Shown here in pieces: positions 57,798 through 64,000 of a stretch of 64,000 bases of DNA (position 1 is the stretch's first letter; each line of letters begins with the position of its first letter). This DNA comes from Hamadaea sp013361475 (GTDB lineage Bacteria; Actinomycetota; Actinomycetes; Mycobacteriales; Micromonosporaceae), in contig NZ_JBFAHM010000004.1 in assembly GCF_040654195.1 (NCBI RefSeq), positions 372,001 through 436,000 of the forward strand, given 5' to 3'. The translations under genes and the position numbers were made by a program. The notes under the pieces are model-generated. The model was not told where the DNA came from and made no database searches. It saw only the letters and a program-made list of their open reading frames with translations.

Positions 57798-59314
57798 GAC
57801 TCTCCTCCGGTCAGCGCGGCGAGCAGGTTCGCCGCCGTTCGGATGATCTGTTCGGCGCTGCCGGGTGCGGCCGCGCTGGCGAGGACTTCATAGGTGGCCG
57901 ACCCGTAGGCGGAGGCCGGCGGGAGATAGCCGGGATAGGCGTTCGTATATCCGAGCACGACGACGGGCCGGGAACAAGCATTGCGCAGTTCTTCCGCCGC
58001 ACCGAGGAAGGGTTCACCGGGCAACCCGGCCAGCAGCAGATCGCCGATGCGGGCGGCGGTGACCTCCGCTTCGATCTCCCCCGCCGGCGCGTCATCCCCC
58101 GCGCCTTCCTGCGCGCTCGCCCCCGCGCCTTCCGGCGCGTTATCCCCCGCGCCTTCCTGCGCGTTATCCGGGATAACGTCCCCTCTGGGGCGCTCGGACA
58201 CCGCGTTATCCCGGATAACGCGACCGCCCGGAGCGGGGGAACGCATCATGGCGGCCATCCGGGCGCCGTCGAGGTTGCCTTCGGCGATGCGTACGGCGAC
58301 CGGGTCGGTCGCGCTGCGGATGTCGTTCTCGGCGGCCGCGATGAGGGCGTTCGCGTCGACCGGCGGTTTCGGGGCGAGGTCGATCTCCCGGCTGCGCCAG
58401 CCGAGGTCACTCCCGGACCGCCAGCCGGATTCGCCAGCGGCGGCGCTCCCGCCGCCACGCGTCGAGCCGCCACGCGTCGAGCCGCCACGCATCGAGCCGT
58501 CACGCGTCGAGCCGTCACGCGTCCCGCCGTCACGTGTCCCGCCGTGGAGGTCGCCTCCGGCGCTGTCGCCGGTCTTGTCCAGGAGTTCGACGCACCGGTC
58601 GGCCACGATGGCGCCGAGCCGGTCGAGTTCGGCGGCGTCCTGGGCCTGACGCGTACGCCGGGTGCTGATGTCGCCGGCGGCGCCGGTGGCCACGGCGATC
58701 CACGTCCCGGATCCGAGCCGGTCGGCCAGCGCCCGGCGGACCGCCCCGGTCAGGTCGGCGCTGACGAGGAGGTTCCGCGACGGCAGGACGGTCGGATGCA
58801 CCGGCAGCACGACGAGCACTCCGGCGCGGCGGTCGCCGGCGACGACTTCGACGACGTCGAGGGGCACCGACGAGTCGCCGGTGGGGTGGCTGCGTACGGC
58901 GCCGACGCCGTGGAGCGGGCCGGAGTGGACCCGGCCGGTCGCCTCGGTCTCGGCCCGGCGCGCTGCCGCGACGGTGCCGGCGGCCGTGGCGGTGAGGACG
59001 GCGAGCCAGTCCGGCGGGGTGACCGTCCCGCCCGGTACGCACCCGGTCTCCGGCCCGGCGTGGGTGTGGCTGGCGGCGAGCCAGAGGACGTCCACCTCGG
59101 ACACGACGTCGCGGACGGCGCGGGTGAGGTCGGCGTTGACGCAGATCGCGTCGACCAGCGCCAACGCGAACCGGTGTATGCCGTCGAACCAGGTGATCGC
59201 CGTCACGCTCAGCGGGTCGAGGGTTCCGGTGGACGTTCCTTCGCGGAAGGCGTACCCGCCCATGGGGGTGCCGGGCGGGACGGTCAGGGTCTGGGTGGCG
59301 AAGCCGACTCTCAT
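57794..59314 (-). CDS. Neutral/alkaline ceramidase-like protein with repeat insertions
   Basis: 506 residues from ATG at 59314. The N-terminal half matches the ceramidase-type family: VGFATQTLTVPPGTPMGGYA, WLAASHTHAGPETG (metal-binding SHTHAGP, about residue 85), VALATGAAGDIS-like AVATGAAGDIST. The C-terminus has LLAGLPGEPFLGAAEELRNA and GYTNAYPGYLPP. Two low-complexity insertions stand out: a Gly/Thr/Arg tract encoded by a 15-bp repeat and a Gly/Ala/Asp tract encoded by 24-bp repeats plus two palindromic elements. No signal peptide is present, so a cytoplasmic amidase on an amino-sugar compound may be more likely than true ceramidase. ATGA overlaps on both sides. Confidence 0.85.
   Translation of the reverse strand: MRVGFATQTLTVPPGTPMGGYAFREGTSTGTLDPLSVTAITWFDGIHRFALALVDAICVNADLTRAVRDVVSEVDVLWLAASHTHAGPETGCVPGGTVTPPDWLAVLTATAAGTVAAARRAETEATGRVHSGPLHGVGAVRSHPTGDSSVPLDVVEVVAGDRRAGVLVVLPVHPTVLPSRNLLVSADLTGAVRRALADRLGSGTWIAVATGAAGDISTRRTRQAQDAAELDRLGAIVADRCVELLDKTGDSAGGDLHGGTRDGGTRDGSTRDGSMRGGSTRGGSTRGGGSAAAGESGWRSGSDLGWRSREIDLAPKPPVDANALIAAAENDIRSATDPVAVRIAEGNLDGARMAAMMRSPAPGGRVIRDNAVSERPRGDVIPDNAQEGAGDNAPEGAGASAQEGAGDDAPAGEIEAEVTAARIGDLLLAGLPGEPFLGAAEELRNACSRPVVVLGYTNAYPGYLPPASAYGSATYEVLASAAAPGSAEQIIRTAANLLAALTGGES
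58096..58167 (-). repeat. 24-bp in-frame minisatellite inside the ceramidase-like gene
   Basis: Three tandem 24-bp units at 58096-58119, 58120-58143 and 58144-58167 begin CCCCCGCGCCTTCC and end in TCG or TTAT. They encode the repeated EGAGD/S-N/A-AQ/P peptide. The third unit runs into the palindromic element. Confidence 0.85.
58162..58221 (-). repeat. Two GTTATCC/GGATAAC palindromic elements inside the coding sequence
   Basis: CGTTATCCGGGATAACG at 58162-58178 and GCGTTATCCCGGATAACGC at 58203-58221 (symmetry extends one base further each side) are perfect palindromes. On the gene strand they read as VIPDNA and VIRDNA. The second is identical to the intergenic copy at 17238-17256. Confidence 0.9.
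58452..58541 (-). repeat. 15-bp in-frame minisatellite inside the ceramidase-like gene
   Basis: Six tandem units of CCGCCACGCGTCGAG and close variants (58452-58541) encode the repeated GGSTR/DGSTR pentapeptide. Copy number could vary between strains without breaking the frame. Confidence 0.85.
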
Positions 59315-60237
59315 CGGTGGGTCACCCGCATCAGTCCGGAGTGGATCCCGAGGTCGGGGGCGGCGGCGAGGTTGGCGGCGCCGTCGAGTCCGTCGCCCAG
59401 CGGCTCGCGCAGGCGTACGCCGGGCCGCCGGAGGGCGAGGTCGTCGGCGAACCGGCGACGCAGGGTGTCGTTGCGTAGCAACCGTCCGGTCCACGAGACG
59501 GGCAGGTCGGCCGGGCCGGCGGCGGCCGCGACGGTGGCGGCGAGTTCTTCGGCGGCCTCGGCGACGATGTGTCCGGCGTACGGGTCGGTCTCGGCGAGGT
59601 CGAGGACTGCGGGGGCGAACTCGGCGATCCGCGCGACGGCGTCGGGGGCGGGGTAGAGCGATTCGGCGAGGTCGGCGAGGTCGCCGAAGTGGTCGGTGGC
59701 GCGGCCGGTCAGCGGGGTGGGTTCGATCCGGCCGTCGTGGCCGCGCAGGGCGACGTCGAGGCCACGTCGGCCGATCCAGAATCCGCCGCCCGCGTCTCCG
59801 CACAGGTAGCCCCAGCCGTCGACCTGGCGGCGTACGCCGTCGGGATCGAGCCCGAGGGCGATCGCGCCGGTCCCGGCGGCCAGCACGACCCCGGGTTCGA
59901 GTCCGAAAGCGCCCGCGTGCGCGGTGACGACGTCTCCGGCGATCAGGATTCGGGTGGCGTCGAGGTGGTCGAGCAGTCCGGCGGCGAGGGCGGCGTATTC
60001 GTCGGCGGAGCCCAGGACGCTGGTCAGTCCGAGGCAGACGGTGCCGACCGGCGATTCGGGGGCGAGGGAGGTCCATGGTGCGGCGACGGCGGCCAGGACG
60101 GCGGCGGCCGGGCGTACGCCTTGCCGGTAGGTCAGTCCGGGCGCTTCGGCGACGCGCGTGACCTGACCGTTTCGCGACAGCGCGAGACGCATACGCGTCT
60201 GGCCAGCGTCGATCGCCACGTCCACCATGTCAGCCAT
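59311..60237 (-). CDS. BadF/BadG-type sugar kinase (N-acetylglucosamine kinase-like)
   Basis: 308 residues from ATG at 60237 (MADMVDVAIDAGQTRMRLAL). ATP-binding loops of the ASKHA fold are DVAIDAGQTRMRL, GVVLAAGTGAIALGL (about residues 118-132) and GWGYLCGDAGGGFWIGRRGL (about 142-161). The family phosphorylates N-acetylglucosamine or similar amino sugars. An ATG at 60246 adds three residues, but TATTAC at 60248-60253 looks like the -10 box, which places 60237 at the transcript start. First gene of the operon; overlaps the next by ATGA. Confidence 0.87.
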   Translation of the reverse strand: MADMVDVAIDAGQTRMRLALSRNGQVTRVAEAPGLTYRQGVRPAAAVLAAVAAPWTSLAPESPVGTVCLGLTSVLGSADEYAALAAGLLDHLDATRILIAGDVVTAHAGAFGLEPGVVLAAGTGAIALGLDPDGVRRQVDGWGYLCGDAGGGFWIGRRGLDVALRGHDGRIEPTPLTGRATDHFGDLADLAESLYPAPDAVARIAEFAPAVLDLAETDPYAGHIVAEAAEELAATVAAAAGPADLPVSWTGRLLRNDTLRRRFADDLALRRPGVRLREPLGDGLDGAANLAAAPDLGIHSGLMRVTHR

Positions 60238-60247
60238 GCGGGGCATC

Positions 60248-60268
60248 GTAATACCGGTCTAGACCGAA
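60248..60268 (-). promoter_or_regulatory. Operon promoter with DasR-like operator
   Basis: CGGTCTAGACCG (60255-60266) is a perfect 12-bp palindrome and keeps the GGTCTAGACC core of the DasR responsive element. TATTAC on the minus strand (rightmost base 60253) abuts it as the -10 box, so the operator fills the spacer, a position suited to repression. Confidence 0.78.
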
Positions 60269-60296
60269 AGCCAGAGGCGGGTTTACGCTGCCCCGC

Positions 60297-61241
60297 ATGA
60301 GATTGGCTCTCGTCACTGTCCTGGCCGCCGTCGCCGCACTCGGGCAGGCCTCCCCCGCCACCGCCTCCGACCTGCGGGTCTACACCTCACTACCCGGTGT
60401 CTACCAGGTCCAGGCGACCTCCACCAACGGCACTCCGGTCTTCCACGACCTGGGCGCCCGGATCACCGTCCCCGCCGGGACGACCACGTATCTGAGCAGC
60501 AAGCTCGTCGTGTCGCAGGCGACCGTCGTCACCGAGACGTCGCACCTGGTCTACTGCCGGCAGGCCGGTTCCACGACCCTCGTCGACCGGCTCGTCTCGG
60601 GTCAGAACGTGCTCACCGGGACGACCACCACGATCCTCACCCGGGGCATGATCACCGCACCGGCCTCCGGCGACCTGACGTGCTCGCTGGAGGCGATCTT
60701 CATCGACCACTCCGCCAGCACCGGAACGCGCACGATCCGGGTCGAGGCGTCCACCTACCTCGAAGACGTGTTCGGCGTGCTGGCCGCGTCGGCCCAGACC
60801 TACCAGCCGTCGCGTATCCGGGTCGACAGTGGCTACTACGCCGCACCGGTCACGTTCACCGCACCGGCCGGGGTGACGAGCATCCAGGCCATCGGCGACG
60901 TGAACGTCACGACCTGCTACGGCACCAGGCCCGAGACGCTCTGCGTCGGCGGCCGGCTCACCGGCGGCTACGCGTACGTCGGCACGCAACTGGTGGTGCA
61001 CCAGCTCAACCAGGACGGATCGGTCTGCAACACCACCACCAACGGGGCGCTCGCCGGCGTCACGGTGTCCAACACCGTCCACCACTTCAAGATCAATACC
61101 TGGCACACGGCCGTTCCCGTGCTGGCCGGCTGCACGTCGCATACCTTCTCCGCCTCGACCAGAGTGACCGCCAACGCGGGCGCCGAGTCCATCATCGTGG
61201 AGGCCAACCACCAGTCCCTGACGGCGTTGTTCGTGCCCTGA
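60297..61241 (+). CDS. Secreted beta-rich protein, unknown function
   Basis: 314 residues with a signal peptide (RLALVTVLAAVAALGQAS, cut near ATA-SD). The mature protein is Thr/Ser-rich and beta-type, in two halves: residues 24-165 and 166-314, which both end in a strand with TRTIRVEAST or AESIIVEANH and may be repeats of one domain. Six cysteines could pair. TACGCT at 60284-60289 lies 7 bases before the ATG, so it is probably leaderless. Divergent from the amino-sugar operon, sharing the control region. No family recognised. Confidence 0.78.
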   Translation: MRLALVTVLAAVAALGQASPATASDLRVYTSLPGVYQVQATSTNGTPVFHDLGARITVPAGTTTYLSSKLVVSQATVVTETSHLVYCRQAGSTTLVDRLVSGQNVLTGTTTTILTRGMITAPASGDLTCSLEAIFIDHSASTGTRTIRVEASTYLEDVFGVLAASAQTYQPSRIRVDSGYYAAPVTFTAPAGVTSIQAIGDVNVTTCYGTRPETLCVGGRLTGGYAYVGTQLVVHQLNQDGSVCNTTTNGALAGVTVSNTVHHFKINTWHTAVPVLAGCTSHTFSASTRVTANAGAESIIVEANHQSLTALFVP

Positions 61242-61283
61242 CCCAGCCGACGGGTGTCGTACCGCGGTGACATCATTCGCGGC

Positions 61284-61760
61284 ATGACACCCCTCACCGT
61301 CCGCCAGGGCGACGCGACGAGCCCGCAGGCCAAGGGACCGAAGGTGATCGCGCACATCTGCAACGACCTCGGCGGCTGGGGCAAGGGTTTCGTGCTGGCG
61401 ATCTCCAGGCGCTGGCCCGAGCCGGAGCGCGACTACCGCGAGTGGCATCGGCACCGCGCCGGCAACGACTTCGGGCTGGGCGCGGTCCGCCTGATCCAGG
61501 TCGCCCCCGACGTGTGGGTGGCGAACATGGTCGCCCAGCATGGGATGAAGACCGGCAGCAACGGCCCGCCGATCCGCTACGACGCCGTCGAGCGCTGTCT
61601 CGCCAGGCTCGCGGAGCTGCTGCCGTCTGGCGCGTCGGTGCACATGCCCCGCATCGGCACGGGGCTCGCCGGCGGCTCGTGGGACAAGATCGAGCCCTTG
61701 GTCGTACGCACACTGTGCGCACGGGACATCCCGGTGACGGTGTATGACTTCGGCAAATGA
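61284..61760 (+). CDS. Macro-domain protein (putative ADP-ribose hydrolase)
   Basis: 158 residues from ATG at 61284 (MTPLTVRQGDATSPQAKGPK). The fold signature is LTVRQGDAT, KVIAHICNDLGGWGKGFVLA (about residues 19-38) and VHMPRIGTGLAGGSWDKIEP (about 119-138). The glycine loop GGWGKGF corresponds to the ADP-ribose loop; the acidic residue Asp in HICND is near it. It is close to the TARG1/DarG-type branch, which removes ADP-ribose from protein or DNA. It overlaps the next gene by 17 bp. Confidence 0.85.
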   Translation: MTPLTVRQGDATSPQAKGPKVIAHICNDLGGWGKGFVLAISRRWPEPERDYREWHRHRAGNDFGLGAVRLIQVAPDVWVANMVAQHGMKTGSNGPPIRYDAVERCLARLAELLPSGASVHMPRIGTGLAGGSWDKIEPLVVRTLCARDIPVTVYDFGK

Positions 61761-62610
61761 CCCGTTGACCGCCGTCGCGTGGGGCACGCTGCACCACGCG
61801 TACGGGGTGGCCGGCGATGTGCCGGATCTGGTGCGCGCCTTGGCGTCGGACGACGAGGACGTCCGCCTCGATGCGCACAATCGGCTGCGGGGCACCGTCT
61901 ATCACCAGGGCACGCGCTGGGAGGCCAGCGCGTACGTCGTCCCGTTCCTGGTCGCGACCGCGGATGAACCGTCCACACCGGACCGCCCGCTGGTCGTGGA
62001 TCTGCTGCGCCTGGTGGGCCTCGGCGACCTCACCGACCGGGCGCTGCCGTTCGCCGGGTTCCCGTCGTTCGACGCCGGGCTGCGCAGCCGTATCCGGGAG
62101 CTGCTGCCCGCTTTCTACGACGGCGAGCTCGCGGACGACGACTTCGAGACCATGGACGCCGCCGCGCAGGTGTGGGCGGCCGACGCGTACGCGGCCATGG
62201 CCCGGCACGGCGACGTGTTCCGCCGGTGGCTTCGTGATCCCGACGCCGAGGTCGCCGCCCGGGCCGCCGAGCTGCTGGCGTGGGTTCCGACGACGCCGGC
62301 CGTCGTGGGCGACTTGATCGCGCTGCCCGACGGCGGCGGCGTACGCGCGAGCGCCAACCTGGCCCTGGGGCACCTAAGCGGTCAGGACTCGGCGGTGCTC
62401 GCCCGGCTCGACGGGCAACTGTCCGATCCGGAGCCGATGATCCGCTGGTCGGCGGCGGTCGCCGTGGCTCTGCGTACGCGGCCCGGCATCCCGCCGCAAG
62501 TGCGCCGGTTGCTGACGGACGAACGTGATCCCCGGCATCCGGTGAGCGTTCCCGGGTGGCAGCGACCGCTGGCGGGGTTCATGGCGGTGGCGCTCACTCC
62601 GCCCGGATAG
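61744..62610 (+). CDS. HEAT-repeat protein
   Basis: 288 residues, soluble. Helix pairs repeat through the second half: RWLRDPDAEVAARAAELLAW, GVRASANLALGHLSGQDSAV, LDGQLSDPEPMIRWSAAVAV. The N-terminal part (VPDLVRALASDDEDVRLDAH, GTRWEASAYVVPFLVATA) fits the same family of DNA-glycosylase-like or scaffold HEAT proteins. It is co-translated with the macro-domain gene (17-bp overlap). Role unknown; scaffold or immunity function is possible. Confidence 0.82.
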   Translation: MTSANDPLTAVAWGTLHHAYGVAGDVPDLVRALASDDEDVRLDAHNRLRGTVYHQGTRWEASAYVVPFLVATADEPSTPDRPLVVDLLRLVGLGDLTDRALPFAGFPSFDAGLRSRIRELLPAFYDGELADDDFETMDAAAQVWAADAYAAMARHGDVFRRWLRDPDAEVAARAAELLAWVPTTPAVVGDLIALPDGGGVRASANLALGHLSGQDSAVLARLDGQLSDPEPMIRWSAAVAVALRTRPGIPPQVRRLLTDERDPRHPVSVPGWQRPLAGFMAVALTPPG

Positions 62611-63148
62611 CGTCCCGGGCCTCCATCAGCGCGAACCCGAGCAGGTTCAGCCCCCGCCACTGCGCCGGGTCCGACGCACGGGGGTCGGCCGCGCCCAGCC
62701 CGATGCCCCAGATCCGGTCGAGCGGGCTCGCCTCGACGAGCACCCGCTCCCCCGTGCCCAGCAGGTACGCCCGCAGGTCGTGGTGCTGACCGAACTTCGC
62801 GACGCTGCCCGCCACGACGATGGCGTAACGGTTGTCGTCCCAGGTCTGCTGATCGAAGCCGCGTACTTCCCGGCCCAGCTTCTTCGCCTCGCCCGGCGTC
62901 GACGCCGCCAGCACCCGCTCGGCCATCTCGTCGTCGCCGAACAGCTTCGCCTTGGACCACATCATCCAGTGCTCGGCGGTGGCGTAGGCCCGCCCGCCGA
63001 TCTGGAACGACGAGGGCCACCACTGGCTCAGGCAGCCGGCCCCGACGCTTCCATCAGGTTGGGGTTTGTGCCCCCAGAAGTGGAGATATTTGACCTTCTT
63101 CCCGGAAGAGACAAGGTCGGCCAGATCAGTGCGGGTGTGCGCGAGCAT
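62594..63148 (-). CDS. NADAR-family protein (YbiA-like)
   Basis: 184 residues. Hallmarks are FWGHKPQPDGSVGAGCLSQW, FQIGGRAYATAEHWMMWSKA (about residues 49-68, with the catalytic-type YATAEHWMM), LDRIWGIGLGAAD (about 146) and GLNLLGFALMEARD. NADAR proteins act on N-glycosidic bonds, and some remove ADP-ribose from guanine. It is convergent with the HEAT gene (17-bp overlap) and next to a macro-domain protein. Confidence 0.92.
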   Translation of the reverse strand: MLAHTRTDLADLVSSGKKVKYLHFWGHKPQPDGSVGAGCLSQWWPSSFQIGGRAYATAEHWMMWSKAKLFGDDEMAERVLAASTPGEAKKLGREVRGFDQQTWDDNRYAIVVAGSVAKFGQHHDLRAYLLGTGERVLVEASPLDRIWGIGLGAADPRASDPAQWRGLNLLGFALMEARDAIRAE

Positions 63149-63303
63149 GCCCGACAGTGTGCCGGACGCCTATGACACTGCGCGACCCGCCAGCTACTCA
63201 AACCGCGTCTCAGTCGACCGCCCTGATGACTTCTCGGCGGGGGCGGGTGCCAAATCTTGGCGCTCGTGGATGGGCGGCGAAGGGCGGCGAGGAGGAGAGA
63301 TAG

Positions 63304-63375
63304 ATGAAGGAAACTCATTCCCGGCCGCGCCGACCTGGCCGCGGGGCTTGCCAGGTGGCTCTGACCAGCGCATAG
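63304..63375 (+). CDS. Possible 23-residue leader peptide
   Basis: ATG at 63304 with a strong AGGAGGAGAG just upstream opens a 23-codon frame (MKETHSRPRRPGRGACQ and on) ending TAG at 63375. It lies 39 bp before the next gene. The good ribosome-binding site is the only support. Confidence 0.25.
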   Translation: MKETHSRPRRPGRGACQVALTSA

Positions 63376-63414
63376 TTGCAGGTAACCCCCACCCCCTTCG
63401 TGAGGATTCGCACC

Positions 63415-63723
63415 ATGCTTGCCGACGACGACCGTTCTCAACGCCATGATGTCGAGGCGTTGATGGAGATGACGCACGAGACGATGATGGCGCGCTGGGA
63501 ACTGGGCCTGGTGACGCCGATGTCGGCGACGATCAGCACGTTCGCCAAGACCGACGGCAGCTGGTGGACGGCGGCCGAGCAGATGTGGCGCCGGGTGTCG
63601 CTGGCCGAGGAGAACAAGCGGCTCGACTTCCACCACGACCGGTTCGGCAGCAACGTGCAGGCGGCCGGCCCGCCGCAGTCGCTGTTCGGCGGGCAGAGCC
63701 GCAGCTTCGGCACCTCCGCCTGA
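63415..63723 (+). CDS. Small hypothetical protein
   Basis: 102 residues from ATG at 63415, with GTGAGGA nine bases upstream. Soluble, helical N-terminal part (HDVEALMEMTHETMMARWEL), a conserved-looking block WWTAAEQMWRRVSLAEENKR (about residues 50-69) and a Gly/Ser-rich tail. No signal peptide or membrane segment. No family recognised. Confidence 0.6.
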   Translation: MLADDDRSQRHDVEALMEMTHETMMARWELGLVTPMSATISTFAKTDGSWWTAAEQMWRRVSLAEENKRLDFHHDRFGSNVQAAGPPQSLFGGQSRSFGTSA

Positions 63724-63742
63724 ACGACACGGCCGGAGCGCG

Positions 63743-64000
63743 TCAGCTCCGCGGGGCGACCAGCTTCGCCTCGAGGCGCTGACGCACCGGCCAGCGCACG
63801 TCGCGGGCCCAGCCGAGCTTCTCGAAGATCCAGATCAGCCGCGCGGATGGATCGATCTGCCCGCGCAGTACGCCGTGCCGGGCTCCGGTCGGATCGGCGT
63901 GATGCGAGTTGTGCCAGCTCTCGCCGAAGGACAGGATCGCCAGCGGCCAGAAGTTGGTGGCCTTGTCGCGGCTTTCGAAGGGCCGCTCGCCGAACACGTG
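63743..64000 (-). CDS. Membrane fatty-acid desaturase, C-terminal part
   Basis: The last 86 residues of an acyl-CoA or acyl-lipid delta-9 desaturase. The third histidine box HNSHH is visible in GESWHNSHHADPTGARHG, preceded by the block RDKATNFWPLAILSFG typical of bacterial family members. The C-terminus LIWIFEKLGWARDVRWP is also standard. The catalytic core with the first two His boxes lies beyond the window. It introduces double bonds into membrane lipids. Confidence 0.88.
   Translation of the reverse strand, partial: HVFGERPFESRDKATNFWPLAILSFGESWHNSHHADPTGARHGVLRGQIDPSARLIWIFEKLGWARDVRWPVRQRLEAKLVAPRS

Noticed and set aside
1..64000. Insertion sequences, integrases or prophage genes
   Set aside because: No transposase, integrase, phage structural gene or attachment-site duplication was recognised anywhere in the window.

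Overview
The window is very GC-rich and dense in genes. GTACGC is frequent, many starts are GTG, and many genes look leaderless, with a TANNNT -10 box about 7 bases before the start codon. Together with a DasR-like and a CebR-like operator, F420-type LLM oxidoreductase, DUF2382, DUF2690 and DUF3558-like proteins and secreted plant-polymer hydrolases, this points to a filamentous actinomycete, most likely of the Micromonosporaceae. That is an inference from style and gene content; no rRNA is present. No insertion sequence, integrase or CRISPR array was found, so this reads as ordinary chromosome with accessory islands.

Region by region. 1-4.6 kb: the N-terminal part of a ThrE-type exporter, a DUF3558-like lipid-anchored or membrane-anchored protein, a DUF7873-like gene followed at once by an array of degenerate tRNA-like RNAs, a membrane protein, and a TetR-DinB pair. 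4.6-17 kb: a leucyl-tRNA synthetase and a methionyl-tRNA synthetase (both with signature motifs that differ from the textbook form), two paralogous PH-like membrane proteins, hemerythrin, HAD hydrolase, a PRC-barrel/DUF2382 stress protein, the divergent lysE/lysG pair and a divergent DUF2218/TetR pair. 17-20 kb: a GH3 lipoprotein, a MOSC protein and a small membrane protein. 20.1-28.9 kb: one 2,914-residue secreted RHS/YD-repeat polymorphic toxin with a C-terminal PD-(D/E)xK-type nuclease, overlapped by a HEAT-repeat gene that is the obvious immunity candidate. 29-35 kb: a DUF2690 protein, a secreted acid phosphatase, a DUF6745-like protein, an MFS exporter fused to carboxypeptidase-regulatory domains, a GNAT and a nitrilase-type amidohydrolase.

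35.3-43 kb is a pectin-degradation locus. An ECF sigma factor that carries a zinc-finger-like motif, a membrane segment and an extracellular PL9-like beta-helix in the same polypeptide is divergent from a pectinesterase (CE8) and a pectate lyase (PL1), whose ricin-type lectin modules are almost identical at DNA level; a second PL1 lyase follows behind a LacI-type operator. 43-46.2 kb holds a two-gene unit (flavin monooxygenase plus a thioesterase-ATP-grasp fusion) that looks like a minimal biosynthetic pathway. 47-56 kb holds an M20 peptidase, a GH6 cellulase behind a CebR-like box, a flavin/PNPOx protein, an alkyl sulfatase, a lipoprotein, an LLM oxidoreductase, an APH-type kinase and small proteins. 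55.7-60.3 kb is an amino-sugar operon (BadF-type kinase, ceramidase-like protein, SIS protein, GntR regulator, HIT-like protein) under a DasR-like operator. 61.3-63.1 kb groups a macro-domain protein, a HEAT protein and a NADAR protein, suggesting ADP-ribose chemistry. The window ends inside a membrane fatty-acid desaturase.

Repeats worth following are a family of long intergenic inverted repeats with a GATCAGGG core and compensatory base changes, a 15-19 bp GTTATCC/GGATAAC palindrome that occurs both between genes and inside a coding sequence, and several short in-frame minisatellites.
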